19,831 nt of DNA from Candidatus Falkowbacteria bacterium HGW-Falkowbacteria-2 (GTDB lineage: Bacteria; Patescibacteriota; Patescibacteriia; Patescibacteriales; UBA12465). Within the stretch, counting starts at the first letter, position 1. Each line of letters starts with the position of its first letter. Below are positions 1-6,132 of the stretch, piece after piece. The translations under genes and the position numbers were made by a program. The stretch is taken from positions 1-19,831 of the forward strand of contig PHAH01000019.1 of assembly GCA_002841655.1 (NCBI GenBank), in the 5' to 3' direction. The notes below the pieces were generated by a model. The model was given only the letters and a program-made list of their open reading frames with translations. It did no database searches and was not told the DNA's origin.

Positions 1-1
1 T

Positions 2-400
2 ATTACTTTTGACCTGGAGGAGGCCTTACGTTTTGATGGCTTCACCGCCGCCTATCTGCAATATACTGGCGCTCGTATTTCCAGCATTCTCCGCAAGGCG
101 AGCGAAAGTGTTAAGGTGGACTATAGTTTCTTGGTTCACGCCAAGGAACATGCCCTAGCGCTTCAGCTTTCCCAGTATCAGGAGGTAGTTATCAAGGCAG
201 CAGGACAAAGAGACCCTTCAATTATTGCTCGCTATCTCTTCGAATTAGCACAATCGTTCAATGATTATTATCATGAGGTTAATATACTAAAGGCTGAGGC
301 TGCCGCCGCCGCTGCCCGTTTGGGGCTGTTAAGGGCGGTGAAGCAAGTGCTGGCTAATGGTTTCAGAACATTAGGCTTTACCTATTTAGAGGAAATGTAA
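2..400 (+). CDS. argS: Arginyl-tRNA synthetase, C-terminal part (5' end outside window)
   Basis: Charges tRNA-Arg with arginine in the cytoplasm. The window cuts the gene; the reading frame is open from base 2 and ends at TAA 398-400, giving about 132 residues. The first visible stretch (FDGFTAAYLQYTGARISSIL) matches the ArgRS segment in which the catalytic core passes into the anticodon-binding domain. It is followed by the DALR-type helical domain, with ARYLFELAQSFNDYYHEVNI and a family-typical C-terminus (LGFTYLEEM). The GTG at 116 lies inside this domain and is not a start. glyS follows 23 bases downstream with no terminator between, so the two synthetases are probably co-transcribed. Confidence 0.93.
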   Translation: MTFDLEEALRFDGFTAAYLQYTGARISSILRKASESVKVDYSFLVHAKEHALALQLSQYQEVVIKAAGQRDPSIIARYLFELAQSFNDYYHEVNILKAEAAAAAARLGLLRAVKQVLANGFRTLGFTYLEEM

Positions 401-423
401 TTCTAATCAATTCACAAATATAT

Positions 424-1797
424 ATGGAAAAAACAGAAGATCAGACAATGGAAAAAATAGTATCACTCGCTAAGCGACGCGGTTTTATTTTCCCGGCCTG
501 TGAAATATATGGAGGCTTTGGCAGTAGTTTCAGCTACGGACCATATGGTACAGCCCTAAAGAATAATATTAAGTCGTTGTGGTTGAAGCGGTTCGTTGAT
601 GGGCGCGATGATATGTATGCAATTGATGGCCCCATCATTCTTCATCCCGCCTTGTGGAAGGCTAGTGGGCACACTGATGGCTTTAATGACGCGATGGTCG
701 ACTGCAAGAAGTGTAAAAAACGTTTTCGCGCCGACCACTTAGTGGAAGAGGCAACCGGCGAAGACCATGAGGGTGATTTAGTGAAGCTAAATGCCGCTTT
801 AGCGGCCGGCATCGCTTGCCCTAATTGCAAAGCCAAGCAGTGGACTGACGCTCGCTTTTTTAGTTTGATGTTTAAAACTGAAATGAATGGCCTGGAGGAG
901 CCTGTCTACTTACGCCCAGAAACAGCGGGGGCTATTTTTGTAGAGTTCAATAATATTTTAGATACAATGCGACCGAAATTGCCATTTGGTATTGCCCAGA
1001 TTGGCAAGGCTTTCCGTAATGAAATTGTTACCGGCAACTTTATCTTCCGCGTTCGCGAGTTTGAACAGATGGAAATTGAGTACTTTATTGATCCAGAAAA
1101 AGAGTGGGATGATGTTTTTGAAAATCTATTGAAGGAGCAAGAAGCATTTTGTCGCGATTTAGGTTTAGCTGAAGGTTCGTTTACCAGAAGAGAGCACGAA
1201 AAAGAAAAGCTGTCCCACTATTCACGGAAAACAGTCGATGTCGAATATTCTTTTCCTTTTGGCGTCAAAGAATTGTTTGGTTTAGCTCATCGCGGCGACT
1301 TTGACTTAAAGGTGCACTCTGAGCACTCGGGCAAGAAACTTGAATTCTTCGATCAGGCAAGCGGCAGACGATTCATCCCACATGTCATTGAGCCGAGCTT
1401 TGGTGTTGAGCGGGCATTACTAGCAACCTTGCACTCAGCCTATCGTGAAGAAATATTAGAAGGTGGCGAAGAGCGTGCTGTTTTGAAACTACCATACCAA
1501 CTTGCACCGATAAAAGTAGCGATTTTTCCTTTACTGAAAAATAAAGAGCAACTCGTCGCTAAGGCCCGTGAAATATACTCAGAATTGCGATCTGTGTTTG
1601 CTTGCGAGTTTGATGATAATGGCAATATCGGTAAGCGCTATCGTCGTCAGGACGAAATTGGCACACCTTTTTGTGTAACAATTGATTTCGACACTTTGGA
1701 AAAAGGAGAAGTGACAGTGAGACATCGTGATACAATGAAACAGGAAAAAGTTTCTGTCGAAGAGTTGAAGAATTATTTACTTGGACAGTTGAAATAA
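424..1797 (+). CDS. glyS: Glycyl-tRNA synthetase (dimeric, class II type)
   Basis: Attaches glycine to tRNA-Gly. The 457-residue protein is the single-chain alpha2 form, not the alpha/beta tetramer. Class II signatures are visible: motif 2 around FRNEI with the preceding RPETAGAIFVEFNN (the usual Q after ETA is replaced by G), and motif 3 in IEPSFGVERALLATL. A zinc-ribbon-like insertion has Cys94/Cys97 and Cys132/Cys135. The last ~100 residues form the anticodon-binding fold (KVAIFPLL..., DNGNIGKRYRRQDEIGTPFC). The ATG at 424 has no Shine-Dalgarno sequence; a second ATG at 448 is a possible alternative start and would remove eight residues. It lies directly after argS and is followed by a terminator. 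Confidence 0.96.
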   Translation: MEKTEDQTMEKIVSLAKRRGFIFPACEIYGGFGSSFSYGPYGTALKNNIKSLWLKRFVDGRDDMYAIDGPIILHPALWKASGHTDGFNDAMVDCKKCKKRFRADHLVEEATGEDHEGDLVKLNAALAAGIACPNCKAKQWTDARFFSLMFKTEMNGLEEPVYLRPETAGAIFVEFNNILDTMRPKLPFGIAQIGKAFRNEIVTGNFIFRVREFEQMEIEYFIDPEKEWDDVFENLLKEQEAFCRDLGLAEGSFTRREHEKEKLSHYSRKTVDVEYSFPFGVKELFGLAHRGDFDLKVHSEHSGKKLEFFDQASGRRFIPHVIEPSFGVERALLATLHSAYREEILEGGEERAVLKLPYQLAPIKVAIFPLLKNKEQLVAKAREIYSELRSVFACEFDDNGNIGKRYRRQDEIGTPFCVTIDFDTLEKGEVTVRHRDTMKQEKVSVEELKNYLLGQLK

Positions 1798-1825
1798 AAA
1801 ATATTTACACAAAATATTTTCTAAC

Positions 1826-1857
1826 AAAGAAGAGCGTTGAGCTCTTTTTTGTTTTTT
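1826..1857 (+). terminator. Rho-independent terminator after glyS
   Basis: The arms AAGAGC (1830-1835) and GCTCTT (1841-1846) enclose the loop GTTGA. Pairing can extend outward through the A-rich 5' flank, and the hairpin is followed by TTTTTTGTTTTTTT. It closes the argS-glyS unit. Confidence 0.85.
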
Positions 1858-1879
1858 TGAAAAAAATTGCAAAAAACTA

Positions 1880-1908
1880 TTGTATAAAATTTGCGAAGAG
1901 TGTATAAT
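1880..1908 (+). promoter_or_regulatory. Promoter of the histone-like gene
   Basis: A perfect -10 TATAAT (1903-1908) lies 17 bases downstream of a weak -35 TTGTAT (1880-1885), with an A-rich stretch upstream (1861-1876) that could act as an UP element. Transcription would start near 1915 and give a leader of about 88 nt, far longer than the leaders of neighbouring genes. Confidence 0.6.
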
Positions 1909-1925
1909 ATTGGTAGTGAAGTAAA

Positions 1926-1952
1926 ATTTATTTTAAAAAGATTTATTTTAAA
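1926..1952 (+). repeat. Direct repeat ATTTATTTTAAA in the leader of the histone-like gene
   Basis: The 12-base sequence ATTTATTTTAAA occurs at 1926-1937 and again at 1941-1952, a 15-base period. The surrounding leader is almost pure A/T, so this could be low complexity. It could also be an unstructured AT-rich leader element. Confidence 0.5.
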
Positions 1953-1971
1953 TTTTTTTAAAAATATAAAA

Positions 1972-1985
1972 TGGGAAATTTCCCA
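1972..1985. promoter_or_regulatory. Perfect 14-bp palindrome next to the ribosome-binding site
   Basis: TGGGAAATTTCCCA is self-complementary over all 14 bases and ends one base before the Shine-Dalgarno AAAGGAGGTGA (1987-1997). As DNA it has the form of a dimeric-repressor operator. As RNA it could form a short hairpin (GGGA/UCCC) that touches the ribosome-binding site. It is the only G/C-containing block in an otherwise A/T leader. Confidence 0.5.
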
Positions 1986-2002
1986 GAAAGGAGGTGAGCA
2001 AT

Positions 2003-2197
2003 ATGGCTACTGCAAAAAAATCTGTAAAAAAGACTGCAAAAAAACCTGTCAAAAAGACAGCAAAAAAACCTGCTGTTAAGAAGGTTGTTAAAAAAGTCAA
2101 AAAGACGGTTAAGAAGGTGGTAAAGAAGGCTGCTCCTAAGAAGGCTGCTAAAAAGACCGCAAAAAAACCGGCTAAAAAGACTGCAAAAAAGAAATAG
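2003..2197 (+). CDS. Small lysine-rich histone-H1-like DNA-binding protein
   Basis: The 64-residue product has 31 lysines (48%), almost all as KK doublets spaced every three to five residues and separated by Ala, Val, Thr and Pro (for example KKTAKKP). It has no acidic, aromatic or cysteine residue. Such tails resemble the C-terminal domain of histone H1 and bacterial AlgP/Hc1-type proteins, which bind DNA or RNA by charge; nucleoid binding is inferred. The ATG at 2003 is preferred over GTG 1994 because the GTG lies inside the consensus SD AAAGGAGGTGA (1987-1997), eight bases upstream of the ATG. This is the only strong SD in the window. With its own promoter, long leader and terminator, the gene looks monocistronic and highly expressed. 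Confidence 0.85.
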   Translation: MATAKKSVKKTAKKPVKKTAKKPAVKKVVKKVKKTVKKVVKKAAPKKAAKKTAKKPAKKTAKKK

Positions 2198-2222
2198 TCT
2201 TTTCTTGTTTTGAAAATTATAC

Positions 2223-2254
2223 AAAAGCCGCGCTGTAAGCGCGGTTTTTGTTTG
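2223..2254 (+). terminator. Rho-independent terminator after the histone-like gene
   Basis: A GC-only stem CCGCGC (2228-2233) / GCGCGG (2239-2244) with loop TGTAA is preceded by AAAAG and followed by TTTTTGTTTG, allowing extended pairing. Confidence 0.9.
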
Positions 2255-2302
2255 TAAAATCATCTTCATTTATAGTTTTACGTATCTTCAGTATCAATTT
2301 GT

Positions 2303-2308
2303 TACAAT
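2303..2308 (+). promoter_or_regulatory. Probable -10 box of the MBL gene, leaderless arrangement
   Basis: TACAAT sits six bases before the ATG at 2315, so a transcript starting the usual seven bases downstream would begin at the start codon. No good -35 lies at 17 bases; TTTACG (2277-2282) is too distant at 20. The call rests mainly on the -10 and on the absence of a Shine-Dalgarno. Confidence 0.35.
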
Positions 2309-2314
2309 CTCTTC

Positions 2315-3148
2315 ATGCGTAAATATACATTCTTCCTAATCGCCTTCGTTATATGTCTCACTATCTGTCTTGCGGACCGACCAATCGGACCTGAGGCAAT
2401 ATTTTTTGATGTCGGTCAGGGTGATGCTCTTGCTTTCCGCACTCCAGGCAATAAAATTATTCTAGTTGATGGGGGACCTGACCTCTTATTGATTCCGCAG
2501 CTAGCGAAATGGATGGGGTATCGCGAACGGGTTATTGATATGGTAATACTTTCACACGACCATGACGATCACTCCTCCGCCTTGCCAGAAATAGTTGAAC
2601 GATACGAAGTTTTACGCGCGGTACTTCCGGCGCAAGCATCAAGTAGTGAGACGATTGCTCTTATTAAAGCCTTAGATGAAGATGGTGTAGAAATTATTAG
2701 ACCTAATCAGAGTAAATGTATTGATCTTGAGCCGGAGTGTAGCATATGTATTCTGGTGCCACTCAAACAATTTCTTAGTACGAAAGATTTAAATAATACT
2801 TCGTTTGGGTTGCATTTCAATTGCGCTGGTCTCAGAGTCGCCGCAGCTGGCGATGCAACGAAGGCGCTTGAGCGCTCATATCTTGTCCAATTATCTGACT
2901 GGCAGGCTGATGTGTTTAAGGCTTCTCACCATGGGTCAGATACTTCTAATGACGAGACCTTTATAGGGGAGATAAATCCGGCTTTGATGGTCATTTCGGT
3001 TGGAATTAACAACTCTTATGGGCATCCATCTGCTGCTGTTATTAACAGAGCTCGTGGTCTGGGTGTGGGTATATGGCAAACAGACAAGGATAGTTCAGTG
3101 AGGATTTATGCTAAAGATAAGCAAATATTCGTGGAAAGTTGGCCTTAG
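2315..3148 (+). CDS. Exported metallo-beta-lactamase-fold hydrolase, ComEC/Rec2 C-terminal-domain-like
   Basis: The 277-residue protein has one N-terminal hydrophobic segment (about residues 4-20), which is a signal peptide or anchor, followed by an MBL domain. Visible motifs are FFDVGQGDAL, the metal-binding His81-x-His83-x-Asp85-His86 (SHDHDDH), AAAGDAT, KASHHGSD and SVGINNSYGHP. This set is characteristic of the MBL domain at the C-terminus of the competence protein ComEC and of stand-alone relatives. ComEC-type MBL domains are thought to be nucleases that degrade the non-transported DNA strand; that role here is inference. The transmembrane Competence domain is absent, so this is a free-standing version outside the membrane. 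All metal ligands appear intact. It sits alone between two terminators. Confidence 0.85.
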   Translation: MRKYTFFLIAFVICLTICLADRPIGPEAIFFDVGQGDALAFRTPGNKIILVDGGPDLLLIPQLAKWMGYRERVIDMVILSHDHDDHSSALPEIVERYEVLRAVLPAQASSSETIALIKALDEDGVEIIRPNQSKCIDLEPECSICILVPLKQFLSTKDLNNTSFGLHFNCAGLRVAAAGDATKALERSYLVQLSDWQADVFKASHHGSDTSNDETFIGEINPALMVISVGINNSYGHPSAAVINRARGLGVGIWQTDKDSSVRIYAKDKQIFVESWP

Positions 3149-3181
3149 TAATTTCTAAGAATTGCCCTGTGGATAAAGTCA

Positions 3182-3210
3182 TTGACAATATACTTTTATT
3201 ATGATAGATT
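3182..3210 (+). promoter_or_regulatory. Strong promoter of the structured RNA
   Basis: A perfect -35 TTGACA (3182-3187) is separated by 17 bases from TAGATT (3205-3210), which is preceded by TGA (extended -10, TGN). Transcription should start near 3217. It is one of the best promoters in the window, and no open reading frame of note follows it on this strand. Confidence 0.75.
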
Positions 3211-3216
3211 AGTAGG

Positions 3217-3390
3217 TTGCTTAAAAACACAAAGGCCGATTAAAACGGGTCAGGCACGACAAGCATGGGGACTTTCTCACTAGGGTTTTCTGGGCCACCA
3301 ATGTCGCTTATATATGTATAGGCGCTAGTGGTGGTCTCGGCAATGCCTAGGAGAAATTTTCTTGCCTACCCGTTTTAGTCGGTCTTTTAT
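3217..3390 (+). ncRNA. Structured non-coding RNA, rod-shaped, 6S-RNA-like
   Basis: The transcript between the promoter at 3182 and the terminator at 3400 folds end to end. Closing helix P1 pairs 3231-3256 with 3363-3387: 25 pairs, two G-U wobbles and one bulged C. Inside lies an asymmetric bubble (3257-3272 against 3357-3362), then P2 (3273-3284 with 3346-3356, 11 pairs, one bulged A). A second internal loop follows, then P3 (3292-3300 with 3329-3337) and a small apical stem. A long closing stem, internal bubble and hairpin apex in about 170 nt is the architecture of 6S RNA, which binds the sigma70 RNA polymerase holoenzyme. I recognise the architecture, not a conserved 6S sequence, so the family is tentative. 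It does not match SRP RNA (no domain IV GGAA/AGCAG pattern), tmRNA or RNase P. Confidence 0.8.
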
Positions 3391-3397
3391 TTATACA

Positions 3398-3427
3398 AAA
3401 AACCCATCGCTTACGCGGTGGGTTTTT
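3398..3427. terminator. Bidirectional terminator between the structured RNA and the VanW gene
   Basis: The stem CCCATCGC (3403-3410) / GCGGTGGG (3415-3422) with loop TTAC is flanked by A5 and T5, so both directions end in a T-tract. The single wobble is U-G on the + strand and would be A-C on the - strand, so it fits the RNA gene slightly better. Confidence 0.85.
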
Positions 3428-3436
3428 ATAATTGAT

Positions 3437-5257
3437 TTAATTGCTTGGCGTGGTCGTGGCCGTCTCTGGTGTGGTGGTCGCAGTGGTTGGTTCGACGACG
3501 GGCTCAGGAGTTTTGCCTACAAGGCAGACTTCTTGCCATGGTACATAGTGTGAGGTGAAGCGTCTCTTGACCTCAGGGGTAGTGGTTGAACCCTCGGGAT
3601 AGATGACGGTGTAATCGAACCAGGCATCAGCCCCATTGTGTGCACGTTCCGTGCATTTTCTTTCTCCTGGTTTAAGCTCATCAGTTTCAATTATTTTCGT
3701 GGGTGGCGGTTTAACGATATTATATATGACTGGATAGGTGGTGGTAGCGACGCGGCCATCGTTTGTTCCCCAGAAATCGAAATACATATCATCACCTTCG
3801 ACACGGGCTTGGATTAAAATATTTTTGCCTGTATCATTTACAAAGCGAAAGTCTGGCCAAGGATCATAGATAGTGGCATCAGTGCCAGCTGGCTCATAAT
3901 ATGAGACGCGGTAGGAATGGTTCTGGCGGGCAGTAATCGGCAGGCCGGTTGATAATACGGAGCGGAACAAGGTTGTGCCGACTTGGCAGAGACCGCCGCC
4001 ATATTCAGGCACGGTTTTGTTATTCTTAATTACTAACTCTGGCAAGTAGCCTCCGCTGGCGTCAATGTTGCCAAGTGATTTTACTAACGAGAATTCTTCA
4101 TCCGGCTTAATGACTAGACCGTGTAAGGCGGCGGCTCCGACATTAATGTTGTGTCGCCTATTTTTCGGCGATCCGGCAAAGCTAGAATGACCGGTGCCGA
4201 GAAGTTCTTTGATGTCAAAAGAGGCGGTCTCGTCGGAAGGAATAGCGGTATAAGAAAGTTCAATCGTTTGGGCCTCAGTTGCACCTACGTATTTTTCCAT
4301 GATCAGACGGGAGCTCGTGGCGACTTCCAATTCATAGCCGTCTTTACCTAGCTGCCAACTACTAACCTTGTCGTTTTCTATTTCGAAGCGAGGAGTTTGA
4401 GGTGCAATGTTAACCTGGGGCGCAACTGTGTCTTGCAGGTAGGTTTCAATTCGGGCAACATCAAAGCCAAGCGACAACTCTGAGCCGCTTCGGTTGATTG
4501 CTAGCCAGCTGGCAATATCGCCACGGCTTATCGGCAATTCTTTGTCTTGAAAAACAAGTGTTAATTCGGTTGCAGTTAGCTCATCGGCTTGAGCTTCTAA
4601 GCCACCGAGGTCACGACGATAGATATCGGGATAATCCGTGCGGGTTTTTAGTTCAATCGCAGAACTGTCAAAGGAGCGTAAGCGTTTATCTAGCTCCTGG
4701 TAGAATACGTCCCAGTCCACTTCTTTGCCTGGGCGCTCTTCTTCAATTGCAATTGCTTTATCTGTAAACACAAAGGTCGCATCGACGGCGGGATTAGTGC
4801 TTTCCGGGAAAGTCTCAATGATGAAGTCCTGGATTTTTAGTTGGTTAATAGTATAGGTTGGCGTGAGGGAGGTGGCGGTATTACGTAATTTTCTTAACCA
4901 GGTTTTTATTCTTGATTGTTGGGTGTGGGCAGCTAATTTTGTTTCTAGATACGCAACCTCGAATTGAAAATTGTTGTAGGAAACACCAGAATCGAAGGAA
5001 GCGGCGACAGCAGGCAGCTCGGCTTCCTTATCATTATGCATTAAAGTTACGCCCGCCGCCTCAAAGTCGCGAATTTCGTCTGTAATTTTCTGCGCAGCCT
5101 CCGCAACACTTAAATTGCTAATGGCAATATTTCCGTAATAGAAATTATTAGGCAACTTGTCACCAGAGGTTTTACTAAATAAAAATAGGCTACTCGATAT
5201 TAAAAAGACCACCAAGACGGCGATCATTACGATGACGGGGCGGATCATTTTTTTCAT
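3437..5257 (-). CDS. VanW-domain, membrane-anchored cell-surface protein
   Basis: About 606 residues. A hydrophobic segment near residues 5-28 is a signal anchor. The middle ~300 residues resemble the repeated putative peptidoglycan-binding modules that precede VanW. The VanW domain follows, with YGGGLCQVGTTLFRSVL and ARQNHSYRVSYYEPAGTDAT. A beta-rich G5-like segment with two cysteines (RKCTER, EVCLVG) could form a disulfide, and the protein ends in a Thr/Pro/Glu tail. VanW proteins are common on Gram-positive and CPR surfaces; their activity is unknown, and the name comes from vancomycin clusters, so resistance should not be inferred. The ATG at 5257 is chosen. A TTG at 5266 would overlap the upstream stop codon and add three residues. 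It is last in the Hsp20 unit. Confidence 0.88.
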   Translation of the reverse strand: MKKMIRPVIVMIAVLVVFLISSSLFLFSKTSGDKLPNNFYYGNIAISNLSVAEAAQKITDEIRDFEAAGVTLMHNDKEAELPAVAASFDSGVSYNNFQFEVAYLETKLAAHTQQSRIKTWLRKLRNTATSLTPTYTINQLKIQDFIIETFPESTNPAVDATFVFTDKAIAIEEERPGKEVDWDVFYQELDKRLRSFDSSAIELKTRTDYPDIYRRDLGGLEAQADELTATELTLVFQDKELPISRGDIASWLAINRSGSELSLGFDVARIETYLQDTVAPQVNIAPQTPRFEIENDKVSSWQLGKDGYELEVATSSRLIMEKYVGATEAQTIELSYTAIPSDETASFDIKELLGTGHSSFAGSPKNRRHNINVGAAALHGLVIKPDEEFSLVKSLGNIDASGGYLPELVIKNNKTVPEYGGGLCQVGTTLFRSVLSTGLPITARQNHSYRVSYYEPAGTDATIYDPWPDFRFVNDTGKNILIQARVEGDDMYFDFWGTNDGRVATTTYPVIYNIVKPPPTKIIETDELKPGERKCTERAHNGADAWFDYTVIYPEGSTTTPEVKRRFTSHYVPWQEVCLVGKTPEPVVEPTTATTTPETATTTPSN

Positions 5258-5262
5258 ACTTT

Positions 5263-5454
5263 TCAATGATTATCGGTTTGTAGCAGCTCATTGAGCAGGC
5301 TAGCCTTATCGGTGCCGATAGAGAAGTGTAGTTTTTGCCCGATTTCGGGAATCTGAGGCAGCTTCTCTTTTGGCCAATATATAATATTGTTTTCGTGATC
5401 TTTAAGGATCACTTGGTCATCGCTAAAGCCAGCAACCAGTAGTTCGTAATCCAT
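5263..5454 (-). CDS. Small hypothetical protein, beta-rich, unrecognised
   Basis: A 63-residue product from the ATG at 5454, which follows the hsp20 stop codon by one base; a TTG at 5472 would overlap hsp20 by 17 bases and is less likely. The sequence alternates hydrophobic and charged residues (YELLVAGFSDDQVILKD, IIYWPKEKLP, IGQKLHFSI), suggesting a single small beta barrel. The pattern is reminiscent of DUF3006-like proteins, but I cannot confirm that. No signal peptide, cysteine or catalytic motif is visible. It is wedged between hsp20 and the VanW gene with essentially no gap on either side, so it is translated from the same message. Confidence 0.7.
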   Translation of the reverse strand: MDYELLVAGFSDDQVILKDHENNIIYWPKEKLPQIPEIGQKLHFSIGTDKASLLNELLQTDNH

Positions 5455-5455
5455 A

Positions 5456-5872
5456 TTAATCTTTAAAATCAATCTTGATGTTTTCCGGCTTAATCTTATA
5501 TAAGCTGACAGTCAGCACACCATTTTCTAATTTCGCCTCAACTTTGCGGCTATCAACCTCGGAGGGAAGGATGATGGAACGCGAAAAAGGCCCCCAATAA
5601 CATTCCCGATAAAGGTAATTGTCTTCGGCAACCGCTTGAGGCTGACTTCTGGTCCCTTGGATAGTGAGGAGATCGTGATGTAAGGAAACTTTTAAATCTT
5701 CCGGTTTAGCGCCGGCGATTGTAGATTGGATAACAATTTTTTTATCGGTATGATAAACGTCAACCGAAAGCTGCCCTTCGGAGGCAACGTCTTTTTCCAT
5801 CCACTCGCTTATAGCCGAAGTATCTTCGGCGGCGATCATGTGGCGCTCTCGGCCAGAAAAAAATTGTAACAT
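5456..5872 (-). CDS. Small heat shock protein, Hsp20/alpha-crystallin family
   Basis: An ATP-independent holdase chaperone that keeps unfolding proteins soluble. It has 138 residues: a short N-terminal arm (about 1-35), then the alpha-crystallin domain with VDVYHTDKKIVIQSTIAGAK, the region RSIILPSEVD and the signature LENGVLTVSL. A C-terminal IKI matches the IxI motif that docks on neighbouring subunits. The ATG at 5872 has no Shine-Dalgarno. The gene starts 16 bases downstream of tRNA-Val with no terminator between, so it is probably made as a read-through of the tRNA transcript; no heat-shock element was recognised. Confidence 0.92.
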   Translation of the reverse strand: MLQFFSGRERHMIAAEDTSAISEWMEKDVASEGQLSVDVYHTDKKIVIQSTIAGAKPEDLKVSLHHDLLTIQGTRSQPQAVAEDNYLYRECYWGPFSRSIILPSEVDSRKVEAKLENGVLTVSLYKIKPENIKIDFKD

Positions 5873-5888
5873 AGAAGAATAATTTATG

Positions 5889-5962
5889 TGGGCCCGGCCC
5901 GACTCGAACGGGCGGCCTTTACGATGTCAACGTAACGCTCTAACCAACTGAGCTACGAGCCC
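5889..5962 (-). tRNA. tRNA-Val (anticodon GAC)
   Basis: A complete 74-nt cloverleaf. The acceptor stem GGGCTCG/CGGGCCC has one G-U pair, the D stem is GCTC/GAGC, and the anticodon stem TTACG/CGTAA encloses the loop TTGACAT, giving anticodon GAC (valine, GUC codons). The T arm is GCCCG-TTCGAGT-CGGGC and the discriminator is A. The CCA tail is not encoded and must be added by a CCA-adding enzyme. Confidence 0.97.
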
Positions 5963-5973
5963 TTTATTTTCCT

Positions 5974-6002
5974 ATTATATTGTATAGGTACGAAATTGGC
6001 AA
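5974..6002 (-). promoter_or_regulatory. Promoter of tRNA-Val (and probably hsp20 and following genes)
   Basis: Read on the - strand: -35 TTGCCA (5997-6002), 17-base spacer, perfect -10 TATAAT (5974-5979). The start would lie a few bases upstream of the mature tRNA 5' end at 5962. Confidence 0.8.
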
Positions 6003-6013
6003 TAAGAGTATAG

Positions 6014-6086
6014 TGCGCCTAGATGGAATTGAACCATCGACCCCCGCTTTATAAGAGCGGTGCTCTCACCCCTGAGCTATAGGCGC
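6014..6086 (-). tRNA. tRNA-Ile (anticodon UAU)
   Basis: A complete 73-nt cloverleaf. The acceptor stem GCGCCTA/TAGGCGC is fully paired, the D stem is GCTC/GAGC, and the anticodon stem CCGCT/AGCGG encloses the loop CTTATAA. U33 is present and the anticodon is UAU, reading AUA. The T arm is GATGG-TTCAATT-CCATC, the discriminator is A, and no CCA is encoded. Most bacteria read AUA with a CAU-anticodon tRNA whose C34 is converted to lysidine by TilS. A genomic UAU anticodon is the less common alternative and does not need TilS. Confidence 0.95.
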
Positions 6087-6103
6087 CGGTCAAATCTGGT
6101 TCT

Positions 6104-6132
6104 GTTATATCATTAGCCGAAATTTTTATCAA
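6104..6132 (-). promoter_or_regulatory. Promoter of tRNA-Ile
   Basis: Read on the - strand: -35 TTGATA (6127-6132), 17-base spacer, extended -10 TGA-TATAAC (hexamer 6104-6109). It overlaps the 3' end of the upstream DHH gene and gives the tRNA its own transcription start. Confidence 0.7.

Noticed and set aside
1994..2002. GTG start for the lysine-rich protein
   Set aside because: It lies inside the Shine-Dalgarno; the ATG at 2003 has ideal spacing.
1958..2269. 103-codon reading frame opposite the histone-like gene
   Set aside because: It is the complement of lysine-rich codons (Phe/Leu-rich), and it runs through the terminator and palindrome. It is a shadow.
3362..3553. 63-codon + strand reading frame
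   Set aside because: It overlaps the structured RNA, the terminator and the opposite-strand VanW gene, and has no protein-like pattern.
3437..5257. Vancomycin-resistance gene
   Set aside because: VanW domains are widespread in surface proteins, and no vanA/B/H/X-type genes are nearby.
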